Assembly: GCF_011290365.1 (NCBI RefSeq)
Contig: NZ_CP049786.1
Coordinates: forward strand, 3,286,001 to 3,350,000
Direction of reading: 5' to 3'
Length of the DNA stretch: 64,000 nucleotides
Origin: Leclercia sp. 29361
GTDB lineage: Bacteria; Pseudomonadota; Gammaproteobacteria; Enterobacterales; Enterobacteriaceae
This document shows positions 16,939-27,255 of the stretch, piece after piece. Position 1 is the stretch's first letter. The number at the start of each line of letters is the position of its first letter. The translations under genes and the position numbers were made by a program. The notes beneath the pieces are model-generated. The model saw only the letters and a program-made list of their open reading frames with translations, ran no database searches and was not told the DNA's origin.

Positions 16939-19782
16939 CTATACTCGCGTTTTCCTCACCCGCTCCGCGTACACCGACAGCGTCTGTTTCAACACGTCCA
17001 GCGTCACCGGCTTGGAAAGACAGCTATCCATCCCCGACTCCAGACAACGCTGCTTCTCTTCTGCCAGCGCATTGGCGGTGACGCCTACCACCGGCAGCGT
17101 CAGGCCCAGCTGGCGAATACGCTGGGTGAGGCGATAGCCGTCCATGTTCGGCATGTTCACGTCACTCAGGACGATGTCGATATGGTTTTTGCTCAACACG
17201 TTCAGCGCATCCACGCCATCGTTCGCGGTTTTACACTGATAGCCCAGCGAGCCCAGCTGATCGGCCAGCAGACGGCGGTTAATCGGATGGTCATCCACCA
17301 CCAGGATCATCATGTCCTCGTTCAGCGACTGCGCTGATTCCGGGGACGGCAGCGCTGCCGAGCCATCGCCTGCGTCCATCTCGATACGATAGATGCGCGC
17401 CAGCAGCGCAATCAGCTCGTGTGGCGAGGCCACGCTGTTCACCCACTCGCCGTGGGCACGCTCCTGAGCAATACCGATATGGCGACGGCAGAAGATCACC
17501 GCCGCTTTGCCCTGCCACGGCTGCGTCAGCTCATCGTCGGTGAGGAGTATGTCTTCCGCATCCGGTGTTTGCCCGGTGTAGCGCGCCACACGAATACCGT
17601 GCGGCGTCAGCAGGGACTCCAGATAGGCATACAGCGAGGCATTATTGACCGCCAGCCAGCAGCGTTTATCACTTAATCCATCCACCACGATGCTCGGGGA
17701 CTGCGCGGCATAGAGCGGAATGCGGATGGTAAACTGACTCCCCATACCCGGCTCGGTATCCACCGAGATATCGCCGTCCATCATGCTGATCAGTTTTTCA
17801 CAAATCGCCAGCCCCAGACCGGTACCCTGGAAGTTACGCTGCACCCCCGTTCCCACCTGGAAGAACGGATCGAAGAGTTTGACCACCTCTTTGGCCGGAA
17901 TACCCACACCGGTGTCGCGCACGCGGATGCTCAGATAGTCCCCTGCCCTCGAGACATGCATCACGATGCAGCCCATATCAGTGAACTTAATGGCGTTGCT
18001 GAGCAGGTTGGAGATCACCTGCTGCAGGCGCATCGGATCGCCCTCCAGCGATACCGGCACGTCCGGCTCAATAAAGCAGTACAGCCCCAGCTGTTTCCGC
18101 ACCACCAGCGGCAGATAGTTGGCGCTGATATGGTTCATCACCTCGCGCGGCGAGAATTCGCGCGGTTCAATTTTCAGCTGTTCGGACTCAATTTTGGAGA
18201 AGTCGAGAATATCGCTGATAATTTTCAACAGCAGGCTGGAGGAGTTGTTCATCGCCGTCACCAGACGGTCAACGCCCCGGGGCAGCTCTTTAGTCTGCAG
18301 CAGATCGAGGTTACCGATAATTCCGTACAGCGGGGTGCGCAGCTCGTGGCTGACGGTGGCGAGGAACATCGATTTCGACTGGCTGGCCTGTTCAGCCGAC
18401 TGGGCCATATCCTGCAACGACTCTTCCATTTTGACGCGCGCGGAGACATCCACCAGCACGCAGATGGCGACGTTCTCATTGCGATAGCGCGAGTGCACAA
18501 AGCTGATCTGCAGGTTGGTGTTGTTGCTGGTCAGCACGTCGACGAAGTTGACCTGCTGCCCGCAAATGATCTGCGTCAGCCGCTGCCGGTCCTCGTGTGT
18601 CAGCATATTCAGATAGTTATGCGCCAGCTCGTTACTGAGGATGTTGGTACCGTCCAGGGTACGCAGAATACAGATCCCCACTGGCGCAGAGGCGACAATC
18701 TTGCGGTTGAACTGCTCATGCTCTTCGAGGCGCTGGGCGTCGATCTCCGCCGGAATAAAGATTTTGCGCTCGTACATCCGCGCCAGCGTAAACAGCGCAA
18801 TCCCCACCAGCACGTTCAGCAGTACCGAATTGAGGATCAGCATGCGGATACGCTCCAGCACCAGATCCACCGGAACGGAATAGACGATGCTCAGGGACGA
18901 TGGCGGCAGGCTGTTTTTCAGCACCAGATCGCGGAAACCGGAGGTATAACCAAACCACGAACGCTCCTGCATCCAGCGAGGGTCAACCTTGAGCCGGGTT
19001 TCCGGCCCCGCCAGCGAGATCAGGGAGTGGCCATTTTCATCAAGAATAGTCACGCCCATCGGCAGGTTGCCGGGGGTGAAAAAGTTCTCCATGCGGATAG
19101 TCTGTTCAGTGCCGAGCATCGCCTGCAGGCGGTTGGCCAGATAGACCGGCGTCATGGCGTAAAAATACCCTACCCCTGGACGCGGGCCCTGGCTTATCCA
19201 GAACAGATTGTTGCCGCGCTCATCCTGCGGCGCATTGCGGTATTTCATGATCCGCTCGTGCAGGCTTTTCAGGGCGTTATCACGATCCATCGGCACGTCA
19301 CGCAGGCCAAAGTTGGCCATACAGAGGTTTTCGCTACCAATCAAAAAGACCCGGTTAAGATCGTAAGCTGCCGAGAAGTTATCGCGCCAGTAGCGCATAA
19401 ACCAGGCCAGCGACTCCAGTGACCCGCGCCATGCCGGGCCCATCGCAGAGCAATCAGAATCGGGGAACAGCGGCTCAAAGCTGGGCACCTCGGTTTTGCT
19501 GTCGCGCCCACGGGTGGCCAGCACGCCGTTTTCCGCCGTCAGACGGTTCTCGGCGATGTACTTGAGCTCCTTCATGACGTCTGCGGTGCGCTGAATGTAG
19601 CGCTGGGACTGTTCGTAGCTGAGATTAAATTCCTGACGGATCTCCGACTCCTTCTGGTGCAGCGCGTTGACGATGTAAAACACCGAAAACAGGGCGATCA
19701 ACACCCAGATCAGGAGCGCCAGCGCCCGAAACAGATAGCGAGAAACTTTCAGCGTGGTTCGAAAGGAGACGAGGTATTTCAA
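16939..19782 (-). CDS. rcsC: Hybrid sensor histidine kinase RcsC
   Basis: RcsC is the inner membrane kinase that starts the Rcs phosphorelay. The 947-residue protein (949 in E. coli) has two membrane helices (about 20-41 and 314-335) around a periplasmic domain and a PAS-like region. Next come the dimerisation motif FLATVSHELRTPLYG with the phosphorylated His near 479 and the ATPase boxes (VISNLLSNAIKF, DTGVGIPAKE, GTGLGLAI). An RcsC-ABL domain and a receiver with Asp near 874 in IVLSDVNMPNMDG complete it. The start codon is TTG, chosen because MKYLxSFRTTLK matches E. coli and no ATG is nearby. It is convergent with rcsB. Confidence 0.95.
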   Translation of the reverse strand: MKYLVSFRTTLKVSRYLFRALALLIWVLIALFSVFYIVNALHQKESEIRQEFNLSYEQSQRYIQRTADVMKELKYIAENRLTAENGVLATRGRDSKTEVPSFEPLFPDSDCSAMGPAWRGSLESLAWFMRYWRDNFSAAYDLNRVFLIGSENLCMANFGLRDVPMDRDNALKSLHERIMKYRNAPQDERGNNLFWISQGPRPGVGYFYAMTPVYLANRLQAMLGTEQTIRMENFFTPGNLPMGVTILDENGHSLISLAGPETRLKVDPRWMQERSWFGYTSGFRDLVLKNSLPPSSLSIVYSVPVDLVLERIRMLILNSVLLNVLVGIALFTLARMYERKIFIPAEIDAQRLEEHEQFNRKIVASAPVGICILRTLDGTNILSNELAHNYLNMLTHEDRQRLTQIICGQQVNFVDVLTSNNTNLQISFVHSRYRNENVAICVLVDVSARVKMEESLQDMAQSAEQASQSKSMFLATVSHELRTPLYGIIGNLDLLQTKELPRGVDRLVTAMNNSSSLLLKIISDILDFSKIESEQLKIEPREFSPREVMNHISANYLPLVVRKQLGLYCFIEPDVPVSLEGDPMRLQQVISNLLSNAIKFTDMGCIVMHVSRAGDYLSIRVRDTGVGIPAKEVVKLFDPFFQVGTGVQRNFQGTGLGLAICEKLISMMDGDISVDTEPGMGSQFTIRIPLYAAQSPSIVVDGLSDKRCWLAVNNASLYAYLESLLTPHGIRVARYTGQTPDAEDILLTDDELTQPWQGKAAVIFCRRHIGIAQERAHGEWVNSVASPHELIALLARIYRIEMDAGDGSAALPSPESAQSLNEDMMILVVDDHPINRRLLADQLGSLGYQCKTANDGVDALNVLSKNHIDIVLSDVNMPNMDGYRLTQRIRQLGLTLPVVGVTANALAEEKQRCLESGMDSCLSKPVTLDVLKQTLSVYAERVRKTRV

Positions 19783-19887
19783 GGGGGCGAGGCTCCGCCA
19801 TCAGGGTCAAAAGGAATGGGCTTAAGGTAGCGGTAAACGCGCGCGGTCGCAATGTTCGGTTGTCTGCAATTGCGTGTGCTACAAAAG

Positions 19888-19912
19888 AAAAGGGCCGGAA
19901 ACCGGCCCTTTA
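19888..19912 (-). terminator. Terminator of gyrA
   Basis: The inverted repeat AAAGGGCCGG / CCGGCCCTTT is followed on the minus strand by TTTTCTTTT. It ends gyrA transcription before rcsC. Confidence 0.85.
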
Positions 19913-19925
19913 TCGTCAGGAGACG

Positions 19926-22562
19926 TTACTCTTCAGCATCATCCGCTGCATCGTCGTCGGTGTCCGCTTCCGGTGCGATCTCATCGTCACCTTCTGCGAC
20001 GCTGCCGTCGATGGAGTCGAGCTCTTCGTCATCCACCGGCTCAGCGACGCGCTGCAGACCCACTACGTTTTCATCTTCCGCAGTACGGATGAGGATAACG
20101 CCCTGGGTGTTACGGCCCACCACGCTGATCTCAGACACACGGGTACGCACCAGCGTACCGGCATCGGTGATCATCATGATCTGGTCGGCATCATCAACCT
20201 GGACCGCGCCAACAACGGAGCCGTTACGCTCGGTCACTTTGATCGAGATAACGCCCTGAGTGCCGCGGGACTTGGTTGGATACTCGTCCTGGGCGGTACG
20301 TTTGCCGTAGCCGTTCTGCGTGACGGTCAGGATTGCACCTTCGCCACGTGGAACAATCAGGGAGACCACACTGTCTTCGCCCGCCAGTTTGATGCCGCGA
20401 ACGCCGGTCGCGGTACGACCCATGGCGCGCACGGCGCTCTCTTTAAAGCGCACCACTTTACCGGCGGCAGAGAACAGCATCACTTCGTCGGAACCGGAGG
20501 TCAGATCCACACCAATCAGTTCGTCGCCTTCGTTCAGGTTGACGGCGATGATACCGGCAGAACGTGGACGGCTGAACTCGGTCAGAGCGGTCTTCTTCAC
20601 CGTACCGCTGGCGGTCGCCATAAAGACGTTCACGCCCTCTTCGTACTCACGTACCGGCAGGATTGCGGTAATACGTTCGTTCGCTTCCAGCGGCAGCAGG
20701 TTAACGATCGGACGACCACGCGCGCCACGGCTCGCTTCCGGCAGCTGATAAACCTTCATCCAGTACAGACGACCCCGGCTGGAGAAGCAGAGGATGGTGT
20801 CATGGGTGTTGGCCACCAGCAGGCGGTCGATAAAGTCTTCTTCTTTAATACGTGCTGCAGATTTGCCTTTACCACCACGACGTTGTGCTTCGTAGTCGGT
20901 CAGCGGCTGATATTTCACATAGCCCTGATGAGACAGGGTGACCACCACGTCTTCGCGGTTGATCAGATCTTCAATGTTGATATCAGAACTGTTGGCGGTG
21001 ATTTCAGTGCGACGCTCATCGCCAAACTGATCGCGGGCCAGCTCCAGCTCTTCACGGATCACTTCCATCAGACGATCGGCGCTGCCAAGGATATGCAGCA
21101 GCTCGGCAATCTGTTCCAGCAGCTCTTTGTACTCGTCGAGCAGTTTTTCGTGCTCAAGGCCGGTCAGTTTCTGCAGACGCAGATCCAGGATGGCCTGAGC
21201 CTGCTGTTCGGTCAGGTAATACTGGCCATCACGTACGCCAAACTCTGGCTCCAGCCACTCCGGACGCGCAGCGTCATCGCCCGCACGTTCCAGCATCGCA
21301 GAGACATTCCCCAGCGCCCATGGCTGAGCCACTAAGCCTGCTTTCGCTTCGGCAGGGGTTGGGGCACGACGAATCAGCTCGATGATTGGATCGATGTTCG
21401 CCAGCGCAACCGCCAGAGCTTCAAGGATGTGTGCACGATCGCGAGCTTTACGCAGTTCGAAAATGGTACGACGGGTCACCACTTCACGACGGTGACGGAC
21501 GAACGCGCTCAGGATATCTTTCAGGTTCATGATCTTCGGCTGACCATGGTGCAGCGCAACCATGTTGATGCCGAAGGAGACCTGAAGCTGCGTCAGGGAG
21601 TAGAGGTTGTTAAGAACCACTTCCCCTACCGCGTCACGTTTGATCTCAATCACGACGCGCATGCCGTCTTTATCAGACTCATCACGCAGCGCACTGATCC
21701 CTTCAATACGCTTCTCTTTAACCAGCTCGGCAATCTTCTCGATCAGGCGCGCTTTGTTCACCTGATACGGAATTTCGTGGACGATAATGGTCTCACGGCC
21801 GGTTTTGGCATCGGCTTCCACTTCGGCGCGGGCACGAATATAGATCTTGCCGCGACCGGTACGGTACGCTTCTTCAATGCCGCGACGGCCATTAATGATG
21901 GCCGCAGTCGGGAAGTCCGGACCCGGGATGTGTTCCATCAGCCCTTCAACGCTGATCTCTTCATCGTCGATATAGGCCAGGCAGCCGTTGATCACTTCCG
22001 TGATGTTGTGCGGTGGAATGTTGGTCGCCATACCTACGGCGATACCGGAAGAACCGTTTACCAGCAGGTTAGGGATCTTGGTTGGCATCACATCCGGAAT
22101 GCGCTCGGTGCCGTCGTAGTTATCAACGAAGTCAACGGTCTCTTTTTCCAGATCGGCCATCAGTTCATGGGCGATTTTCGACATACGGATTTCCGTATAA
22201 CGCATCGCCGCGGCGGAGTCGCCGTCAACCGAACCGAAGTTACCCTGACCATCAACCAGCATGTAACGCAATGAGAATGGCTGCGCCATACGGACGATGG
22301 TGTCATAAACTGCTGTATCACCATGCGGGTGATATTTACCGATTACGTCACCAACGACACGGGCAGATTTTTTGTAGGCTTTATTCCAGTCATTGCCCAA
22401 TACGTTCATGGCGTATAGTACGCGACGGTGTACCGGCTTAAGTCCATCGCGGACATCCGGCAGCGCACGGCCAACAATGACCGACATCGCATAATCCAGA
22501 TAGGAGCTCTTCAGCTCTTCCTCGATGTTAACCGGTGTAATTTCTCTCGCAAGGTCGCTCAT
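19926..22562 (-). CDS. gyrA: DNA gyrase subunit A
   Basis: GyrA carries the cleavage-religation site of DNA gyrase, which introduces negative supercoils with GyrB and is the main quinolone target. The 878-residue protein has the breakage-reunion domain with catalytic Tyr122 (AMRYTEIRM). The C-terminal DNA-wrapping domain includes the GyrA box QRRGGKGK near residue 560, and the protein ends in a long acidic tail. The quinolone-resistance region reads [15 protein letters not shown], so residue 83 is Thr rather than the Ser of E. coli, while Asp87 is kept. The gene is divergent from ubiG, as in E. coli, but its downstream neighbour is rcsC directly. Confidence 0.97.
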   Translation of the reverse strand: MSDLAREITPVNIEEELKSSYLDYAMSVIVGRALPDVRDGLKPVHRRVLYAMNVLGNDWNKAYKKSARVVGDVIGKYHPHGDTAVYDTIVRMAQPFSLRYMLVDGQGNFGSVDGDSAAAMRYTEIRMSKIAHELMADLEKETVDFVDNYDGTERIPDVMPTKIPNLLVNGSSGIAVGMATNIPPHNITEVINGCLAYIDDEEISVEGLMEHIPGPDFPTAAIINGRRGIEEAYRTGRGKIYIRARAEVEADAKTGRETIIVHEIPYQVNKARLIEKIAELVKEKRIEGISALRDESDKDGMRVVIEIKRDAVGEVVLNNLYSLTQLQVSFGINMVALHHGQPKIMNLKDILSAFVRHRREVVTRRTIFELRKARDRAHILEALAVALANIDPIIELIRRAPTPAEAKAGLVAQPWALGNVSAMLERAGDDAARPEWLEPEFGVRDGQYYLTEQQAQAILDLRLQKLTGLEHEKLLDEYKELLEQIAELLHILGSADRLMEVIREELELARDQFGDERRTEITANSSDINIEDLINREDVVVTLSHQGYVKYQPLTDYEAQRRGGKGKSAARIKEEDFIDRLLVANTHDTILCFSSRGRLYWMKVYQLPEASRGARGRPIVNLLPLEANERITAILPVREYEEGVNVFMATASGTVKKTALTEFSRPRSAGIIAVNLNEGDELIGVDLTSGSDEVMLFSAAGKVVRFKESAVRAMGRTATGVRGIKLAGEDSVVSLIVPRGEGAILTVTQNGYGKRTAQDEYPTKSRGTQGVISIKVTERNGSVVGAVQVDDADQIMMITDAGTLVRTRVSEISVVGRNTQGVILIRTAEDENVVGLQRVAEPVDDEELDSIDGSVAEGDDEIAPEADTDDDAADDAEE

Positions 22563-22606
22563 CTAACCGCTATCCCTCTACTGTATCCCGGATTCAAAGG
22601 TCGGAA

Positions 22607-22612
22607 ATTATA
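22607..22612 (-). promoter_or_regulatory. gyrA -10 element
   Basis: The minus strand reads TATAAT here, 45 nt before the gyrA start codon, with a TAGTTTAA sequence about 17 nt further upstream as a weak -35. A weak -35 would suit a supercoiling-sensitive promoter. Confidence 0.5.
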
Positions 22613-22652
22613 ACACACACGCTTAGGTTTAAACTAATTTGCTTTGTTATCC

Positions 22653-22661
22653 TGATATACT
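22653..22661 (+). promoter_or_regulatory. ubiG extended -10 element
   Basis: TGATATACT fits an extended -10 (TGnTATACT) 34 nt before the ubiG start codon. A clear -35 is not needed for this type and none is obvious. Confidence 0.45.
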
Positions 22662-22694
22662 TCCTCGTCTTTAAATTACGGAGTAAAAGCGTCC

Positions 22695-23423
22695 ATGAAT
22701 GCGGAAAAATCCCCGGTGGCTCCCAACGTTGACCAGGAAGAGATCGCCAAATTCGAAGCCGTCGCCTCGCGCTGGTGGGATCTTGAAGGTGAGTTTAAAC
22801 CCCTGCACCGCATTAACCCCCTGCGTCTGGGCTATATCGCCGAGCGTTCCGGCGGCCTGTTCGGTAAAAAAGTGCTCGATGTAGGTTGCGGCGGCGGCAT
22901 CCTGGCAGAGAGCATGGCGCGCGAAGGCGCTACCGTGACCGGCCTGGATATGGGCTTCGAGCCGCTACAGGTGGCGCGACTGCATGCGCTGGAAAGCGGC
23001 GTTCAGGTGGAGTACGTGCAGGAAACCGTCGAAGAGCACGCGGCGAAACATGCCCATCAGTATGACGTCGTCACCTGCATGGAGATGCTGGAGCACGTTC
23101 CCGACCCGCAATCGGTGGTAAAAGCCTGTGCGGCACTGGTGAAACCGGGCGGCCAGGTGTTCTTCTCCACCATCAACCGCAACGGCAAGGCGTGGCTGAT
23201 GGCAGTAGTCGGTGCGGAATACGTGCTGCGGATGGTGCCAAAGGGCACGCACGACGTGAAAAAATTCATCAAACCCGCTGAATTGCTGGGCTGGGTCGAT
23301 GGCACCTGGCTGAAAGAGCAGCACATCACCGGGCTGCATTACAATCCCCTGACCGACAAGTTCAAACTGGCACCGGGCGTGGACGTTAACTACATGCTCC
23401 ATACCACTGCAAAAAAAGAGTAA
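22695..23423 (+). CDS. ubiG: Ubiquinone O-methyltransferase UbiG
   Basis: UbiG is a SAM-dependent enzyme that performs both O-methylation steps of ubiquinone synthesis. The 242-residue protein has the SAM motif [16 protein letters not shown] near residues 58-73, then VTGLDMG and the post-motif [13 protein letters not shown]. The ATG is preceded by GGAG. It stands alone, divergent from gyrA, with a terminator after it. E. coli has yfaL between ubiG and nrdA; here that gene is missing. Confidence 0.96.
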   Translation: MNAEKSPVAPNVDQEEIAKFEAVASRWWDLEGEFKPLHRINPLRLGYIAERSGGLFGKKVLDVGCGGGILAESMAREGATVTGLDMGFEPLQVARLHALESGVQVEYVQETVEEHAAKHAHQYDVVTCMEMLEHVPDPQSVVKACAALVKPGGQVFFSTINRNGKAWLMAVVGAEYVLRMVPKGTHDVKKFIKPAELLGWVDGTWLKEQHITGLHYNPLTDKFKLAPGVDVNYMLHTTAKKE

Positions 23424-23445
23424 GGTTAGCCACTCTTTTTCTGAT

Positions 23446-23475
23446 GAATGCGCAACCCTCAGTTGCGCATTTTTG
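23446..23475 (+). terminator. Terminator of ubiG
   Basis: The inverted repeat ATGCGCAAC / GTTGCGCAT with a five-base loop is followed by five T. Confidence 0.85.
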
Positions 23476-23757
23476 ACCACCCGTTGAAGAAATCAGCAGT
23501 CGATCAAATTTTCATTTTTTTTTCTACATTATTGACATCACGTCCAGGCCTTACGGCACGAGGACTTACGCTTTTTTACCCTTTCACAACCTGAATTTAA
23601 CCTCAAAATCAACTCTTGTGCTGAAAAGAATCCTTACTAGAATACTCACCATCTTGCGTTATGCTTAACGCACAACCCCTATATATAGTATTTATCCACA
23701 GAGGTCTGTGGATAAGCGGGGGATATTTTCATTTTTCACGGACAGGTAAAAACCCAC
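23476..23757 (+). promoter_or_regulatory. nrdA promoter region
   Basis: The 280-nt region ahead of nrdA contains TTGCGT (23654-23659) and CCCCTATATATAGTA (about 23677-23690), the second matching the known NrdR-box core of E. coli nrdAB. Immediately after these are two inverted DnaA boxes. The upstream part, 23500-23640, is AT-rich and shows nothing I can name. Confidence 0.6.
23692..23715 (+). promoter_or_regulatory. Pair of inverted DnaA boxes before nrdA
   Basis: TTATCCACA (23692-23700) and its inverse TGTGGATAA (23707-23715) are both exact consensus DnaA boxes. They form a perfect palindrome with 11-nt arms around a GG centre. DnaA is known to control nrdAB transcription in E. coli, linking nucleotide supply to replication initiation. 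Confidence 0.8.
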
Positions 23758-26043
23758 ATGAATCAGAGTCTGCTGGTGACAAAGCGCGACGGTGCTACCG
23801 AGCGTATCAATCTGGACAAAATCCATCGTGTTCTCGACTGGGCAGCAGAAGGACTGAACAACGTATCTATTTCTCAGGTGGAACTGCGATCTCACATCCA
23901 GTTCTATGACGGCATCAAAACGTCTGATATCCACGAAACCATTATCAAAGCTGCGGCGGATCTGATCTCCCGCGAAGCACCGGATTATCAGTACCTCGCT
24001 GCCCGTCTGGCCATTTTCCACCTGCGTAAAAAAGCTTACGGCCAGTTTGAGCCGCCAGCGTTGTTCGATCATGTGGTGAAGATGGTAGAGCTGGGCAAAT
24101 ACGACACGCATCTGCTGGAAGACTACACGGAAGAAGAGTTCAAGCAGATGGACGGGTTTATCGATCACTGGCGTGATATGAACTTCTCCTACGCCGCGGT
24201 GAAGCAGCTGGAAGGTAAATACCTGGTCCAGAACCGTGTGACCGGCGAAATCTACGAGAGCGCCCAGTTCCTCTACATTCTGGTTGCCGCCTGCCTGTTC
24301 TCTGGCTATCCGCGTGATACCCGTCTGGAATACGTGAAGCGTTTCTACGATGCGGTGTCCACGTTCAAAATTTCTCTGCCGACGCCGATCATGTCCGGCG
24401 TGCGCACCCCAACCCGCCAGTTCAGCTCCTGCGTGCTGATCGAGTGCGGCGATAGCCTGGACTCTATTAACGCCACCTCCAGCGCCATTGTGAAATACGT
24501 TTCCCAGCGCGCCGGTATCGGCATCAACGCCGGTCGCATTCGTGCCCTGGGTAGCCCGATCCGCGGCGGTGAAGCGTTCCACACCGGCTGTATCCCGTTC
24601 TACAAACACTTCCAGACCGCAGTCAAATCCTGCTCTCAGGGCGGCGTGCGCGGTGGTGCAGCGACCCTGTTCTACCCGATGTGGCATCTGGAAGTTGAAA
24701 GCCTGCTGGTCCTGAAAAACAACCGTGGCGTGGAAGGCAACCGCGTGCGTCACATGGACTACGGCGTACAGATCAACAAGCTGATGTACACCCGTCTGCT
24801 GAAAGGTGGCGACATCACTCTGTTCAGCCCGTCCGACGTCCCGGGCCTGTACGACGCTTTCTTTGCCGATCAGGATGAGTTCGAGCGCCTGTACGTTCAG
24901 TACGAGCAGGACGACAGTATTCGTAAGCAGCGCGTGAAGGCGGTTGAACTGTTCTCCCTGATGATGCAGGAGCGCGCCTCGACTGGCCGTATTTACATCC
25001 AGAACGTTGACCACTGCAACACCCATAGCCCGTTCGATCCGGTCGTTGCCCCAGTGCGCCAGTCCAACCTGTGCCTGGAGATCGCCCTGCCGACCAAACC
25101 GCTGGAAGATGTGAACGACGAAAACGGCGAGATCGCCCTGTGTACGCTCTCCGCGTTCAACCTGGGGGCGATTAACAGCCTCGACGAGCTGGAAGAGCTG
25201 GCGGTGCTGGCTGTACGTGCCCTGGATGCGCTGCTGGATTATCAGGATTACCCAATCCCGGCGGCCAAACGTGGTGCGATGGGTCGTCGTACCCTCGGCA
25301 TCGGTGTGATCAACTATGCCTACTGGCTGGCGAAAAACGGTAAACGTTATTCCGACGGCAGCGCCAACAATCTGACGCACCAGACCTTCGAAGCCATTCA
25401 GTATTACCTGCTGAAAGCCTCTAACGATCTGGCCATCGAGCAAGGCGCCTGCCCGTGGTTCAACGAAACCACCTACGCCAAAGGCATTCTGCCGATCGAC
25501 ACCTACAAGAAAGACCTGGACGCGATCGCCAACGAGCCGCTGCATCTTGACTGGGAAGCTCTGCGCGAATCCATTAAGACTCACGGCCTGCGTAACTCCA
25601 CGCTCTCTGCCCTGATGCCGTCCGAGACCTCCTCGCAGATCTCCAACGCCACCAACGGCATCGAGCCGCCGCGCGGCCACGTCAGCATCAAAGCGTCGAA
25701 AGACGGGATCCTGCGCCAGGTGGTGCCGGACTACGAGCTGCTGAAAAACAACTACGAGCTGCTGTGGGAAATGCCAAATAACGACGGCTACCTGCAGCTG
25801 GTGGGCATCATGCAGAAGTTTATCGACCAGTCGATCTCTGCCAACACCAACTACGATCCATCACGCTTCCCGTCCGGGAAAGTGCCGATGCAGCAGCTGC
25901 TGAAAGACCTGCTTACCGCCTATAAATTTGGCGTGAAGACCCTGTACTATCAAAACACCCGTGACGGTGCGGAAGATGCGCAGGACGATCTGGCCCCGTC
26001 CATTCAGGATGATGGCTGCGAAAGCGGCGCATGTAAGATTTAA
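23758..26043 (+). CDS. nrdA: Ribonucleotide reductase class Ia, alpha subunit
   Basis: NrdA holds the catalytic and allosteric sites that reduce ribonucleoside diphosphates to deoxyribonucleotides under aerobic conditions. The 761-residue protein equals E. coli in length. It has an ATP-cone domain at residues about 1-95 (VTKRDGATERINLDKIHRVL), the first redox cysteine in QFSSCVLIECGD and the active-site NLCLEI with Asn, Cys and Glu. The C-terminal swinging cysteines are in CESGACKI. It heads the nrdA-nrdB-yfaE operon. Confidence 0.98.
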   Translation: MNQSLLVTKRDGATERINLDKIHRVLDWAAEGLNNVSISQVELRSHIQFYDGIKTSDIHETIIKAAADLISREAPDYQYLAARLAIFHLRKKAYGQFEPPALFDHVVKMVELGKYDTHLLEDYTEEEFKQMDGFIDHWRDMNFSYAAVKQLEGKYLVQNRVTGEIYESAQFLYILVAACLFSGYPRDTRLEYVKRFYDAVSTFKISLPTPIMSGVRTPTRQFSSCVLIECGDSLDSINATSSAIVKYVSQRAGIGINAGRIRALGSPIRGGEAFHTGCIPFYKHFQTAVKSCSQGGVRGGAATLFYPMWHLEVESLLVLKNNRGVEGNRVRHMDYGVQINKLMYTRLLKGGDITLFSPSDVPGLYDAFFADQDEFERLYVQYEQDDSIRKQRVKAVELFSLMMQERASTGRIYIQNVDHCNTHSPFDPVVAPVRQSNLCLEIALPTKPLEDVNDENGEIALCTLSAFNLGAINSLDELEELAVLAVRALDALLDYQDYPIPAAKRGAMGRRTLGIGVINYAYWLAKNGKRYSDGSANNLTHQTFEAIQYYLLKASNDLAIEQGACPWFNETTYAKGILPIDTYKKDLDAIANEPLHLDWEALRESIKTHGLRNSTLSALMPSETSSQISNATNGIEPPRGHVSIKASKDGILRQVVPDYELLKNNYELLWEMPNNDGYLQLVGIMQKFIDQSISANTNYDPSRFPSGKVPMQQLLKDLLTAYKFGVKTLYYQNTRDGAEDAQDDLAPSIQDDGCESGACKI

Positions 26044-26049
26044 TGTAAA

Positions 26050-26081
26050 TGCCGGGTGGCGCTACGCTTACCCGGCCTACG
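26050..26081 (+). repeat. REP element between nrdA and nrdB
   Basis: GCCGGGTGGCGCTACGCTTACCCGGCCTACG-like sequence fits the classic enterobacterial REP palindrome, with GCCGGGT / ACCCGGC arms. It lies in the 81-nt nrdA-nrdB gap and may stabilise the upstream mRNA segment. Confidence 0.8.
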
Positions 26082-26124
26082 ATTTTGTTTGCCCGATCTA
26101 CAAAATCTCTCACAGGACACACTC

Positions 26125-27255
26125 ATGGCATACACCACCTTTTCACAGACGAAAAACGACCAGCTCAAAGAGCCGATGTTCTTCGGCCAGCCGGTCAACG
26201 TGGCACGCTACGATCAGCAAAAATATGACATCTTCGAAAAGCTGATTGAAAAGCAACTCTCCTTCTTCTGGCGTCCGGAAGAAGTTGACGTTTCCCGCGA
26301 TCGCATCGACTTCCAGGCGCTGCCGGAGCATGAAAAGCACATCTTCCTCAGCAATCTGAAGTATCAGACGCTGCTGGACTCCATCCAGGGTCGTAGCCCG
26401 AACGTGGCGCTGCTGCCGCTGATCTCCATCCCGGAGCTGGAAACCTGGGTTGAGACCTGGGCCTTCTCCGAGACGATCCACTCTCGCTCCTACACCCACA
26501 TCATCCGTAACATCGTCAACGATCCGGCGATTGTGTTCGATGATATCGTCACCAACGATCAAATCCTGAAGCGCGCGCAGGGCATTGCGCACTTCTATGA
26601 TGACCTGATTGAGATGACAAGCTACTGGCATCTGCTGGGTGAAGGTACCCACAGCGTGAACGGCAAAACCGTCACCGTGAACCTGCGTGAGCTGAAGAAA
26701 AAACTCTACCTGTGCCTGATGAGCGTAAACGCTCTCGAAGCGATTCGTTTCTACGTCAGCTTCGCCTGCTCCTTCGCCTTCGCAGAACGCGAGCTGATGG
26801 AAGGCAATGCCAAAATCATCCGTCTGATCGCCCGGGATGAAGCCCTGCACCTGACCGGCACCCAGCATATGCTGAACCTGCTGCGCAGCGGCGTGGACGA
26901 TCCGGAAATGGCTGAGATTGCAGAAGAGTGCAAGCAGGAGAGCTATGACCTGTTTGTTCAGGCGGCGCAGCAGGAGAAAGAGTGGGCTGAATACCTGTTC
27001 CAGGGCGGCTCGATGATCGGCCTGAACAAAGATATTCTCTGCCAGTACGTCGAGTACATCACCAACATCCGCATGCAGGCGGTGGGTCTTGACCTGCCGT
27101 TCCAGACCCGCTCCAACCCAATCCCGTGGATCAACACCTGGCTGGTGTCCGATAACGTCCAGGTGGCGCCGCAGGAAGTGGAAGTGAGCTCCTACCTGGT
27201 CGGTCAGATTGACTCCGAAGTCAACACCGATGATTTGAGCGACTTCCAGCTCTGA
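26125..27255 (+). CDS. nrdB: Ribonucleotide reductase class Ia, beta subunit
   Basis: NrdB carries the diferric-tyrosyl radical cofactor that starts catalysis in NrdA. The 376-residue protein has iron ligands in LKYQTLLDS (Asp), [14 protein letters not shown] (Glu, His) and [13 protein letters not shown] (Glu, His). The radical Tyr is residue 123 counting Met, the Tyr122 of the literature. The C-terminal [13 protein letters not shown] is the NrdA-binding tail. The start at 26125 matches E. coli [21 protein letters not shown]; an in-frame ATG further upstream lies in the REP. The stop overlaps the yfaE start (TGATG). Confidence 0.98.
   Translation: MAYTTFSQTKNDQLKEPMFFGQPVNVARYDQQKYDIFEKLIEKQLSFFWRPEEVDVSRDRIDFQALPEHEKHIFLSNLKYQTLLDSIQGRSPNVALLPLISIPELETWVETWAFSETIHSRSYTHIIRNIVNDPAIVFDDIVTNDQILKRAQGIAHFYDDLIEMTSYWHLLGEGTHSVNGKTVTVNLRELKKKLYLCLMSVNALEAIRFYVSFACSFAFAERELMEGNAKIIRLIARDEALHLTGTQHMLNLLRSGVDDPEMAEIAEECKQESYDLFVQAAQQEKEWAEYLFQGGSMIGLNKDILCQYVEYITNIRMQAVGLDLPFQTRSNPIPWINTWLVSDNVQVAPQEVEVSSYLVGQIDSEVNTDDLSDFQL

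Noticed and set aside
17956..19422. 488-codon ORF opposite rcsC
   Set aside because: A shadow frame: His- and Gln-rich, no known domain, and no ribosome-binding site.
23692..25680. 662-codon ORF opposite nrdA
   Set aside because: It is the complement of a highly conserved gene. Long antisense frames are common in GC-rich coding DNA, and its composition is not protein-like.
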